Source: Malania oleifera (lineage: Eukaryota > Streptophyta > Magnoliopsida > Santalales > Ximeniaceae). From it: a DNA stretch of 64,000 bases. The translations under genes and the position numbers were made by a program. The notes under the pieces are model-generated. The model was not told the DNA's origin. It did no database searches and was given only the letters and a program-made list of their open reading frames with translations. Within the stretch, counting starts at the first letter, position 1. Every line of letters begins with the position of its first letter. The DNA lies in the NCBI RefSeq assembly GCF_029873635.1, contig NC_080427.1, positions 74,617,348-74,681,347 of the forward strand. The letters run 5' to 3'. This document shows, in pieces, positions 45,619 to 57,423 of the stretch.

Positions 45619-46529
45619 GTGACCTAGCTGGCCACAATTATAGCAGTTACCTCCAAATGATTGGCACTCATCCTCGTGCCATTTGTGGCACCTAGCACAA
45701 TGCCCATGAGTCTGGCTCCCCTGAGAATCCTGGCGCTCGGTATTCTAACGATAACCCAAGTCTTTGTTCCTCTTCTTCTATGATCCCTGATGAAATCCTG
45801 TCTGAGAACCAGATTGTACTGTTCTCTTCCTCGATTCCTAATCTACCTCATCCTCTCAGATACTGGTCTTAATCACCGTGGCCTTATCCACCAACACCGA
45901 GAACTCGAGGATCCGAAGCATACCCTCCAGTCTGCGGATATCCTTCCTCAAACCCTTCTCGAACCTCCGAGTCTTTTCATACTCGCTCGAGACATACATG
46001 GTGCAAAGCGGGACAGCTCTACGTACCGAGTCGCATACCCCTTCACCGTCAAACTCCCCTGAGTCAGCGTAGAAAACTCATCTACCTTCGCATCACGTAC
46101 AGAAGCTGGAAAGTATCTATCAAAGAACACCTCCTTGAATTGGCTCCACGTCATCTCCTCAGGACCGGCTCTCTGCTTCTCCAGCAGACTCACCGCAGTC
46201 CACCATTGACTCGCCTCCCCAGACAACTGGAAAGTAGCATAGAGGACTTGCTGCCTATCCGTGCAGTGCAGGACTCCCAGAATCCTCTCATTCTTCTCCA
46301 TCCAGTCCTCTACTGTCGTTAGGTTAGGTTCTCGAGAGAACGTTGGAGGATGCATGCGTGTGAACCTCTCAATGGTGCACCCCGCAGCATCAGGAGAGTG
46401 CTCGCGCCTCCTCACACTCCGCCCGATCTCCCGTAACACTTGCCTCGTCATACCTCGTAGCACAGAAGGAGACTTATCACTCGCAGTCTCCTCGGAGCCA
46501 CTTCCCAGGTAATTATCCTTGGGCTTCAT
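45619..46529 (-). pseudogene. GypG gag
   Basis: Start chosen at the ATG at 46529 ([14 protein letters not shown]), which matches GypF gag; the longer frame from 46571 lacks support. Capsid core: [63 protein letters not shown], listed by motif. After 45948 the frame shifts; a zinc knuckle (CYNCGQLGHMFRDC) is read at about 45600-45650. Confidence 0.9.
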
Positions 46530-46839
46530 TCTGCAACACAATAGGAATCTATCAATATCTCTACAACACATACAGTTAACACAATGATCTACACTAATCG
46601 TGTTAACTACTCCTTGCCAGGTCTAGGTCTGTCCTATCACACCGACATGAAAGTCATCAATGATCTGCCCTGCTTTTACTAGAATTGTCATCCTAGGAAA
46701 AACACTGAATATTGTCGACAATTCTCGGTCTAGCAACCGAACAACCCTCAACCAATTCTACCCATATCCAACATCCTATACTTTGATATATACTCATAAC
46801 TAAGCCTAACCAAATCTACAAGATCTAGTAACCTGGTTA

Positions 46840-46851
46840 GCTATGATACCA
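46840..46851 (-). other. GypG primer binding site
   Basis: TGGTATCATAGC in element sense, one base from the initiator-Met match, three bases inside the 5' LTR. Confidence 0.88.
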
Positions 46852-46854
46852 AGC

Positions 46855-47807
46855 TATCACGCCCCAAACCCCGAAATGGAACCCAAGGGTGAAGACGTAA
46901 CATAACCTGTCCTTGTATCTGACAAAACATCCAAAGATACAGTACAATGGATGAGGGTCCAACCCCGTGGAGTTCCCAAGCACCCTAAACACATCCAAAC
47001 ACGATCATATATGCAGCGGAAAAAGGTCATTCTATATCAACATATACAGTACCATACCAGAGTCTATACAAGAGCAAAACATGGCTCTATCAAAACGTAC
47101 AAACGGGTGCCCAAAAACATCTCAAAATGGCAACCCAGCACAATACAGTCCTAGCACTTACCCAAGCGTTAAACGCAGTACACCGGCCATATGCTCCCTA
47201 CACCAGGACGCTAGTTCCGGTTACTTGAAGGACCTGTAAAAATGTACATACAGCAGGGGTGAGACACCTCTCAGTAAGGAAGAACACAGGTTATATCAAT
47301 GTGTGGCATTTGAGTGTTATCATGATACACTAACATGCATGAATCAATAGTCAAAACAATCATGACAGTTCCAGTATTTTCACAAACCAAGCAATACAAT
47401 CTGGTGTCGTCACACCCTTCAGCTTGAAGCCGGACCGTCTGGTGGTATTTCACACCCTTCGGTAAAAGCCGGTGATCTGGTGGTATTTCACACCCTTTGG
47501 CTCAAAACCGGACTATCTGGTGATATTTCACACCCTTCGATAAAAACCTGTGATCTGGTGGTATTTCACACCCTTCGGCAAATGTCGGTGTCCCCAGTAA
47601 CTTGGCATAGCATCAACATTGAACCAATGCAAATCTGGTGTTCACACACCCTTTGGCTTGAAAGCTGGCCAATCTAGTGGTATTGCGCACTCTTTGGCAA
47701 AAGTCGGATTTTCAAACCTAGAACAATTCGGAACCCCGTTCCCATTTCACCAAGATACAACATATGCATGTTCATATAACCAAACAAACCACACCCATTT
47801 GGTAATC
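46855..47807 (-). repeat. GypG 5' LTR, inner half only
   Basis: Matches 40002-40880 in order, with TATCACGCCC where the other LTR has TGTCACGCCC. Breaks off at cccatttggtaatc, where CopH begins. The promoter half is missing. Confidence 0.92.
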
Positions 47808-50066
47808 TGTTAGCTTTGGTGTATTCCCAAGAGGGGGGGTGAATTGGAATTTTCAAGTTTATCACCTAGGTTAAACAAAATACCCATATAAAACAATCTA
47901 GGGTCGGTCTATATAATTCCAAATGCACGAGTGTATAAGATATGTATAAATTTAAATCAAGTGCATCATTCACACAATAACATAAGCATGAGGTATATAT
48001 AGAGTGGAGAAATGTAAATAAACACCCGATATGTTATCGGGGTTCGACCAACTGTGCCTACGTCCCCGCCTTTAGCTCGCAAGCCCAAGGATTCCACTAA
48101 TAGCTCACTTAAGGGTGGAGCGGCACCGTTTACAACCAGGTCAAATTAACACAGGGCTGACCTCAACCTTAACCAGGTCAATTAGTAAGGCTAACCTCAA
48201 CCTACACGCCTTAACAGGACGACGCACCTAGCTTTCCTAACCGGGTCTAAGCCAATTCGGGACTATTCCAGAGCTAGTCTCCCTCTTTAGGCCTGTTCTT
48301 GGATATACAACAAATATGTATATAATCAGATGGAACAGTAATTGTGCTTTCAAGTAAAGCAAATATGTACCCAAATGCGCGCAATAGCATACATTACAAA
48401 TATGATTCAATATGTAAGCTCAATGTGGTTTAGATGGTTCAACTCTCAAAGTATTTTCTATTAGTGTAATGCGTACATGAGAATGACAAACAAGCAATCT
48501 TCATATCACAAGATATTCAGCACATAAGTTCACACATAGATGTCAAGTCTCCAGTATTTCAATCAGCAAGATATCTCAAGCATGTTGGTATTAAATGATG
48601 TATATGCTTGGTTTGCAAAATATGTGTAATCTTTGGATTCAGCAAATAATATATGAGTGAAAGAATATTGCAACAAAGACCACTATCACACAAACAAATA
48701 TCTCTTTTAATATTTTACAAGATAAAAGTGCAATAGATATTTGAAAGTGTTTGAAAAGTTTTTGCAACCAAAAACAAATACAATCTTCTCAAGATCTTGC
48801 AATAAAGGTGCAAGCTTAGAAGATCAAACAAAGTCTTCTTAGGATAGGCTTATTAGAAAAAGGCCCCTAAGAATCCTTAGGTTTGGCTCTCAAGAAAATC
48901 GTGTCGAACAAGTAGCACAAGGAGAGCAAACCTATTTAAGCAAAACACTCAATCAACTTACTAATAATGTAGCAAATAATAGAAGGCAAGTATGAGTGAT
49001 TTTAGTAAGAAAATGAGTAGTATAGGGTTTTTATTTTTCAGAGAATTCTTCCCTAATCAAAGTGGCTAATCCATACTAATTTTCTCAAATGATCTCATAT
49101 ATATATAGGCATAGGAGAAAATATGACCGTTGGGGACCTATTGGGTATTATTAAGAAAGTTTAATGATGTTTAAAGCATTTTAACCTTATTTAAAAAATA
49201 TTTACTGTGGTAAAAAATCAGGGCAACCTGAGAGGTTCGGTCGACCAAAACAAGTTTGGTCGACCACGGGACTTTTGAATTGAAGGCTCGGTCGACCAAG
49301 AGAGGGCGATTTTCTAATTTTTCGTAGTTCGGTCGATGGAGCCATTTTGAACTGCCTGGTTCGGTCGACCAGACAGTTGGAAATTTTTCCGAGGACCCTC
49401 CGGTCGACTAGGTAGTTGGAGTACAAAAGTGATCGGTCGACCAGATGGTCAAACTTTTGACCCAGTGAGGTTTCAGTCGACCGGGGCCTTTTGAACTACC
49501 TGGTTCGGTTGACCAGGGCCGTGGTCAAACGTTGACTTGGTCCTAGGTTTCGGTCCACCAAGCCCTTGGTCAACTGTTGACCCAAGCCGATTTCGGTCGA
49601 CCAGGCCAAAATGAACTAACTGTGCTGGTCAACCAAAAGTGCACCATGTGTGCATTTCGGTCCAATCTTAAAGCATACAAACCCTAATGAAGTGTCTAAC
49701 AAATATGTGTGAAAATTTGTGTGTCCTAGGGTCACTTGAGGTCCAATTTAAAGACACCGAAAAAGTCCGGTGTCGATCGACCTTCCTAAGGCCTTTCTAA
49801 GGTCATTTTCATTTCGAGCTTACCTATTAAATCATGCAGTTGATGCATGCAATTATTACAAGCCATAAGCCCTAATTACTATTACAAACCCTTTACATCA
49901 AAGAAATACAACAATTAAATTATAACTAGGGTCTTCATTTTCCTCTAAGGGTCTCCGAGTGCCATCATATGATACTACTAAGATAAACATGCACATCAAC
50001 TCGACAATCATTAAATATCAGAGTATTTGTCATAATCAAAACAAGGTATGACCCATAGGGTCAACA
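47808..50066 (-). repeat. CopH 3' LTR
   Basis: TGTTAGCTTTGG...GGGTCAACA, 2259 bp. Contains GGGGGGTGAATTGG near the inner end, the block gcctacgtccccgcct (48056-48071), a TATA run (49098-49107) and the GGTCGACC array (49230-49640). A purine tract AAAAAAGGGGGAGAT in element sense adjoins at 50067. Confidence 0.85.
49230..49640 (-). repeat. GGTCGACC palindrome array in CopH LTR
   Basis: About twelve units such as ttcggtcgaccagg, ctcggtcgaccaag, tttcagtcgaccgg, cctggttcggttgacc. Same position relative to the TATA run as the TCGTCGACGA arrays, but a different palindrome with the shared core GTCGAC. Confidence 0.88.
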
Positions 50067-52744
50067 ATCTCCCCCTTTTTTATGGTGACAAATACTTGCC
50101 TACTTCTCTCCCTTTTGGCAACAGCAAAAAGGACCATTTGAATTTAAAAATTCTAGGCAATGGGTGATTATTACATTTTATACAAGAAGAAGTTTTGGAA
50201 AGATTTTTTGAAAATTTCGGCAGAGTGCTGTTTGTAAATCAAACTTTCCAAAATAAATCTTATATAAGATGGAACTTGTTTGAGTTTTATAAACCTAGCA
50301 AGTTATCCACAGCTACTCAAACAGTTCAGTATGGTCCATCAATCAAGTATAAATTTCAATATTATCATAAAGTGGACAAAGAAAGTGGCCATTACAAGTC
50401 ATAATCAATACTCATTAAGCCCAATATGATTATACAATAAAATGTAAAGTCCAAGGCCATCATGGAGTAGACATACGAATTATGCACACAAGCAACAATC
50501 AATATTCACAAGTCTAAGGCAACAAAACATATCAACTGTAAAATTTGTTTCTTAGACTTGTAAATTTTACTTGAGAGCTCCCCTTAAATTTATGTACACT
50601 ATGAAATATCTAGGAAGCATCTACTTATACTAACATTAATTATGAGAGTTCGTTAAGTTTCTAATACAGTATAAGTAATGAAACAAATCGGACTCAAAAA
50701 GTTAAAGCCAATTAATAGTGTGAGCCCAATGAGCTTGGTGAGTCATAATTCTCTTCTCAAGGATGGGGCTTAAACTCCCAAATACAGTCTCAGGCATACA
50801 AAAGCACGTTTATGCTCAAGAATGAATTTCATTTAAGCACATCCATCATATGTTCATTCTTCTTAGTATTACTTAGCATGCAAGAGATTTTAGGCATTAA
50901 GTTCTTACTAATTTATTCTAAGATTAGGATCTAAATTCCCATGTATATTTGCATGCACGCTTACTTGAATTAAGCTCAAGGTTGATGTTCTCTTAAGTGC
51001 ATTTCTTATATACTCATCCTATCAAATAAATTCAACATGCAACAAATATTGATCATTCAACGCATATGCATGACATATTGCATTTCATTTTAAAAGCATG
51101 ATAGTCAATTAAGACTATACTCAAGGTTATGCAATTTTGAAATACATGTATGTATATAATAATAATAAGGCAAGAGATAAAAATTTGAGTTTTGAGAAGG
51201 GTTCTTGCCATAAGTACTAAAATAAATACATATGTATATAACTATAAACATATATCCCCCTTTGCTTTTTGCAAAAGGTACTGGGGGTGCTTCCCAAAAA
51301 CAAATTTAAAGATCATGCAAGCAAGTAACAAATTTTCTGATTTGTCAATAAAGCACATACTAAAGATAACTAGAAAAACAAAACCATAATGATCCTAAGA
51401 GTTCAACAATCACATGCAAGATCATATGGTAAGTGCAAACAATTGTGGCAATATAAACATGCTTCAGATTATGATTTTCAATAAAATCGTGTCATTCAAG
51501 TGCATGCCACAATAAGTTCATTCAAGATCTAAGCTAAACATATGGGTAAACAAAACAGGATAGTACTTTAATTCTAGCTACTCCCCCTATCAATTTGAAT
51601 ATGTGCTTAGATTTTTTAACTACTTATACTAATCAAAGTTTAATTTCATTATGCTCAGTAGTATAAGCCATCAATCCACATCTTTGAAATCAACTATACT
51701 GAGTATTTGTCAATTGCATTTTTCACTTGATTAGTATAGTTGTCCCTATAGACCATAGATGCATCAAAGAATATATATTAAGGCATGCAATCTAGTTCAA
51801 GACCCACGAACATTCCATATCAAAATATAAGTCTTTAAGCACAAGATATAATGTTCAGAGATTTTAGAAGAACCTCAATATTTCAATAGACAAAAGTGAC
51901 GCATATAAGTTATTTATGTGCTTCTTATAGGGATGGAGCTAAGCTCCCCTAAGTATGTGATGATTATGCAAGGATGAAAATGTGATATTTCTATTCAAGT
52001 TTTCACTCATCATTTCAAAAAAAAATTTAACATTTTTATTATCATAATCATCCTTAACACAAGGTTTTGGTTTGGGGAAAAATCCTGTCTAAATTTCGGC
52101 AACATGCCGTCTGTAAATCGGACATTTCTCAAATTTTCAAGTACCAAAACCTGATAGATTCAAGCAATCAATTCAAAATATCTCAGTTTAAGCATGCGAG
52201 AACCTATATATGCTACCAGCATGCAATACACAACATACTGCATCAACCATGCAGTTGGCGTTCCATGCAATCCAGTATTGTTAAACAACATATTCAATAA
52301 CTGTTCACAATACTAGATAATCACAAATCACTATCCATCAATATATAGTACAAACAATAAATAACAGTGGATAGTTATGAGTTTTGTGTTGTAACTCATT
52401 AAGGCATATAAGCTATGATCGTAAGAGCATTTAATATAAATAGTCATAAAAGAGAAATGCTCCCCTTGAATACACAACCAAATCATGCCTTTTCTATTTT
52501 TCAAATTCTTTAGCCAAGTGTTTTAATATTTTCAGTTATTATATCTTGGCTTTGGATGAATAAGCTTATAGGACCAAACAGTCACAATAGATATTTCTTT
52601 AAGTGTACTAAGCCTATGTCTGTCTATTTTCTTATGAATCTAATGCATGTGTGAGAGAGGCATGAGTTAGAATGATTATTAAATTTAACTGATCGTGCAT
52701 AGGTTTCTTTCAAACTTCATTTCATAATCTAGATCTGAAACCTA
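50067..52744 (-). other. CopH 3' internal non-coding region with repeated purine tracts
   Basis: No protein motif on either strand. Pyrimidine tracts on the plus strand at 50067-50082, 50577-50586, 51250-51260, 51581-51589 and 52450-52457 are purine tracts in element sense. A block like aaatttcggcaacatgccgtctgtaaat occurs at 50214-50239 and 52092-52118. The extra gene seen in Cop1 and Cop2 is not found here. Confidence 0.65.
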
Positions 52745-54411
52745 GTGCAAATAATTTTAGCCATTTAACTCATTTCTAAGCACATAAAGTTCTAAAAAAT
52801 ATGACTTAACATTCTGAGAGCTTAATTTCCTGCTTAGAGCATCAGCTACCATGTTTTCTTTCCCTAGGTGGTAACCGATAGTGCAATTATAGTCTTTAAT
52901 AAGTTTCAACCCCCTCCTCTGTCTCATGTTCAACTCCTTTTGAGTGAAAAAGTACTTCAAACTTTTATGATCGGAGAATATCTCGTATCTCTCACCGTAC
53001 AAGTAATGTCTCCAAATCTTTAATGCGTGTACCACTACAACTAATTCTAGATCGTGGGTAGGGTAATTCTTTTCATACTCTTTCATATATTAAGAGGCAT
53101 AAGATGCAACCCTACCATGTTGCATCAATACACAGCCGAATCCTTTCAAATACACGTCACTGTAAATAACCATCACCCCCTGACGGAATGATCAGCAATG
53201 GTGCAGTAACAAGCCTCTGTTTCAAATCCTGAAAGCCTTGTTCACAACTGTCATCCCATTCAAACTTAACATTTTTCCTGGTCAGAAGCGTTAGAGGCCC
53301 TGATAATGCTGAGAATCTCTTAACAAACCGACGGTAATAACTTGCTAGCCCCGAGAAACTCCTGATTTCCTAAACGTTCTTCGGCCTAGCCCAATTCATT
53401 ACTACTTCAATATTGCTAGGATCCATAGAAATTTCATTCCCTGATATAACATGCCTCAGAAATGCCATTTTCTCCAACCAAAATTCACATTTACTGAACT
53501 TGGCATATAATCTCTTTTCCCTAAGCATCTGAAGTACTAGTCGTAAATGCGCCTCATGCTCCTCACAACTCCTCAAATTAAACAGTATATCATCAATGAA
53601 AACCACAACAAACTGGTCTAAATACTGATGAAAGATTCTATTCATCAAATCCATAAATGCAACAGAAGCATTCGTCAGACCAAAAGGCATAACGAGGAAG
53701 TTGATAATGCCCATATCTGGTCTTGAAGGTTGTCTTCAAGACGTCTTCTGCTTTTTCTTTCACATGGTGGTAGCCTAATCTGAGGTCAATCTTGGAATAG
53801 ACCCGCGTACCCTGAAGCTGGTCAAATAGATCGTCTATACGAGGTAGAGAATACCTGTTCTTGATTATCACCTTATTAAATTCCCTGTAATCTATACACA
53901 TACTCATAGACTCTGTCTTCTTCTTTACAAATAACACTAGAGTTTCCCACGATGATACACTAGGTTGAATAAATCCTTTATTCAATAGATCTTGTAGCTG
54001 GTCCTTTAATTCCCTCAATTCTATTGAATCCAGCCCGTAAGGAGCTTTAGAGATCGGTGTTGTCTCATAAAATAAATTGATAGTGAAATCTACCTCGTGG
54101 TCAGGAGGCAATCCTGGCAATTCTTTTGGGAAAACATCTGGAAACTCTTTAACCACTAGTTTTTTGCCAAGTTTCAATTCATTTCTTGACACCTCCTTTA
54201 CACAAGTCATAAACCCCTGACAACCATCTAGGAGTAGCCTTCTCACTAGCATAGCTGACACTAACTGTGGTGGGGAACACACCTGCGACCCCATAAACCT
54301 GAATTCTTGATTGCCTGGTGGTTTAAAGATCACTTCTTTCCAATGACAGTCAATATTAGCATAGTTAGCTGCCAGCCAATCCATACCCAGTGTTACATCG
54401 AACTCATGCAT
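52745..54411 (-). pseudogene. GypD RNase H, RT and protease end
   Basis: Protease tail [21 protein letters not shown] and RT N-terminal part [43 protein letters not shown] (listed by motifs [10 protein letters not shown] and [11 protein letters not shown]; 54411-53638). RT core [14 protein letters not shown] (53714-53370), where YS is replaced. RNase [20 protein letters not shown] and [18 protein letters not shown] (53086-52757), ending ADALSRK. Frame breaks near 53700 and 53200. A different family from GypF and GypG. Confidence 0.88.
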
Positions 54412-55731
54412 GTCAATTACAATTAGATCAACAAGTAGTACTCTCCCCTAAATTTCTACGGGATAACCTCTGAGCACCCTATGACACTTTACCACTGAAC
54501 CAGCCTATGAAGCTACTAAAATTTCTACATCTAATAACTAGGTCTCGCCTCCAGACAATTTAATGAAATTCGCAGACAAAAAAGAATGAGTAGCACTAGA
54601 ATCAAATAAAACAATAGCATGGTATGAAAAAATAGTAAGGGTACTTGTCACGATGTTTGCGGCAATCTCTGTGTCTTCTAGAGTCAGAGCATAAACCCTC
54701 GCTGGGGCTGCATTCCTCCGCTGACCTCCACAAGGCGCCTGGTAACCTCCCCTGAACTGCCTGGGAGCAGGAGCAGCACCAATAGTTGTAGGATAATCTC
54801 ATGCTAGATGCCTCGATCCTCGACAACGATAACATACAGCTCTCCCTGCTCAGCACTCCCCCAGATGCCTCTTTCCACTAACATATAGGGTAGGTCTGAG
54901 CACCCTGAACCTCACGGCCCCCAGTCTCCTACCTCTGACCCCTGCCATAGTTTCCTCTCCTCCACTAACCTCAACCAAAGCCCTACTAAAAGCCTAAAGG
55001 TGTGGTCCTCTTTTTCTGTCCCCGTTCCTCTGCACCCAACTACTCACCGGCCTCTACCAAAGTTGCTCTATCAACTAACTAAAAAAAATCCTATATTTTT
55101 AATACCATAACTTGCCTGTAGATCTCACGCCTCAAACCCCTTTCAAACTGTCTTGTTTTCTTTGCTTCATCGAGTATAATAAATGGGGCAAAGCAGGACA
55201 ACTCGATAAACCTCGCCGCGTACTACTAGACCAACTGATGTCCCTTCTTCAAATTCAAGAACTCTTTCACTTTAGCTTCCCTGACAGTGGCTGAGAAATA
55301 TTTGTCAAAGAATAATTCTTTAAATCAGTCACATGTCATAACTATCGATGTCGTCCTCTGTTGCACCAGAAATTTCACCGCAATCCACCACCTCTTAGCC
55401 TTCCCTGTCAGTTTATAGGTGGCAAAGAGGCCCTCTGCTCCTCCATGCACTACAATACCGTCAAAACTTTCTCGATCTCCTACATTCAATTCTCGGTGGC
55501 TATAGGATCAACTCCTCCAAAAAATGTCGGAGGATTCATCTTGATAAATTTCTCTATCATGCACCCATGGCCTGTAGATGGGCCTCCCTACTTTCTAGAC
55601 CTCCTAACAATTTTAGCCATAACTTGCTGAGCCACACTTCGTAATACTGCATTAGAATCAGCCCCGCCTGCACTCGAGGGTCTTGCACCGTCACTACCGC
55701 TCGCATGGGTACTACCTCCTCTAGGATCCAT
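54412..55731 (-). pseudogene. GypD gag and protease start (heavily decayed)
   Basis: ATG at 55731 opens MDPRGGSTHASGS. Codons for MIEKFIKMNPPTF, LTGKAKRWW and FKELFFDKYF can be read through stops and shifts to about 55150. A zinc knuckle (CYRCRGSRHL-type, 54830-54790) and a protease DSSATHSF-like stretch (54600-54560) follow. No frame over 85 codons remains. Confidence 0.75.
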
Positions 55732-56034
55732 CCTGAAAAGACAATAAACATGACTTAAGGTCCCTTATCCTTATAACTTAAGTATCTAACTCAAAACTCA
55801 TATCATCCCTCTATCTTGACATCCTTGTCTTATTTCAAGATCCAATTCTATACTTTAGAAACACAACCCGGCAATAGTTTAATATAACTTTCCTGAAATC
55901 GTCACCCAAGGAAAAACACAAAAACCACCACAGAAGTCTTGTCTCTAACCTGCAGAACAACACCCCAAATCCTCATCCTAAACTCTGGTATTATTTCCAC
56001 TGCACTCTAGAGTCTACAGAACCTAACAAACTAG

Positions 56035-56046
56035 GATCTGATACCA
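56035..56046 (-). other. GypD primer binding site
   Basis: TGGTATCAGATC in element sense, three bases inside the 5' LTR. Confidence 0.88.
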
Positions 56047-57423
56047 AATTGTGACGACCTGCCTATTTTACCATAATAATAATTAATTTTTTTCTTTCCA
56101 TAATATCATTTAGTATAATTATCCTGTTATCATGTTCAGCTATTAAAACATAATCAACCTGGACCCATGGGTACTAGGGATATACCCGAAATACAACTAT
56201 GATACCTAAGCAGCAGGAAATGTAATTTACAAACATGTCATCCAACCAACCACAATACCAGAGTTCTTCTAAATCTGTGACATATACAACCATCCATCCA
56301 AAAGACCAAAAAGTAACCTAGGGCCACTTCCCAAAAATAAATCTAACCCTAGCTCAACTACTCACCCTTCTGATAAGGTAGCTAAGCTAGTCACTATTGT
56401 CGCGGAGCTTTATCTGCTCATCTACCTAGATTTCCTGAAATGTTTGAAATGTTGGGGTGAGACACCTCTCAGTAAGGGAAATAAACTAACATCAGTGTGT
56501 GGCGTTATGAGCATCTCGTGTTGTACATATAAACAGTATAATGAGCATATTTGGTAAAATTTGTTTGTAACAGAACTAAGTAAAACATGATTTGTCATAT
56601 CATCATAAAGCATACTAGATTTATATACATGAAAATCATCTTATAACTGTACAATACTGAAATAACACTTAGGATGGATAGTTAGCTGATGTTATGTCTT
56701 ACCCTCACATGACTAAATTGTGCAACCCAAAGATGGGACCTAGCAATGGTTGGCCGACCATGCTAGATCAAATATAAGGTCTGTCCCTCTTGGTCCTGGA
56801 CTGCTAGGGGGACAACTCCACTCTATACTGAAACCACATCGACTGCCATCTCCCACACTACTGATCTTGTAGTAGTACTATCATAATTCTAAACATATAA
56901 CTACGGTATCGTGCTCCTGAAACTAAACTAAACCATACCATCCGGGTTCTGATATCATAAAAAAAGTTTCATATACTGAGCATAGCTGTTTCATATTCCA
57001 TAGCAATAACTGACATATTAATGTTTCATAAATCCTATCATATCTTATATGATTATGGCATCTGCGCCAACATGAATCATGATATGTCAGCCGACATAAC
57101 ATATCATGTAAATCACGGCATCTACGCCGACATATCATAACATACTAAATCATGAAATCTCTGTACTATTTAACATACTATTTAGAACATAGTTCCTGTA
57201 CGGTTTTATGGTTTTTCCTGAAAACTAGTAATACATTATTGTTCTGGGAAAACATAATATTCCATTAACATAATTTCCATGATAAATGTTACTCATGCCA
57301 CACTGAAAGGGTAATATTCAAAACATAAAATCTGTTCTAAAATCATATTTTTGATATTATTCATGAAAATCATATTTCTTATCAACAGCAGTATTCCCAA
57401 ACATAATTCTACAATATATATAT

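Larger units (their letters stand above)
40002..47807 (-). mobile_element. GypG: Ty3/gypsy element inserted in GypD, 5' LTR truncated by CopH
   Basis: 3' LTR 40002-41817, internal gag-pol on the minus strand (42131-46529), primer site, and 5' LTR from 46855, broken at 47807 by CopH. The outer half of the 5' LTR is not found again. Same family group as GypF (gag and LTR ends nearly alike). Few stops compared with GypF, so it is younger or decayed less. Confidence 0.93.
47808..52744 (-). mobile_element. CopH: Copia element, LTR and 3' non-coding region only
   Basis: One LTR (47808-50066) followed by about 2.7 kb of AT-rich DNA with several polypurine tracts in element sense and no coding frame. 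Pol, gag and the 5' LTR are absent. It joins GypD RNase H somewhere in 52680-52750. I read it as a Sirevirus-like element cut by a large deletion that also took the rest of the GypG LTR and part of GypD. Confidence 0.75.

Noticed and set aside
52067-52300. 77-codon plus-strand frame in the CopH internal region
   Set aside because: Wrong strand, overlaps the shared non-coding block, no motif.
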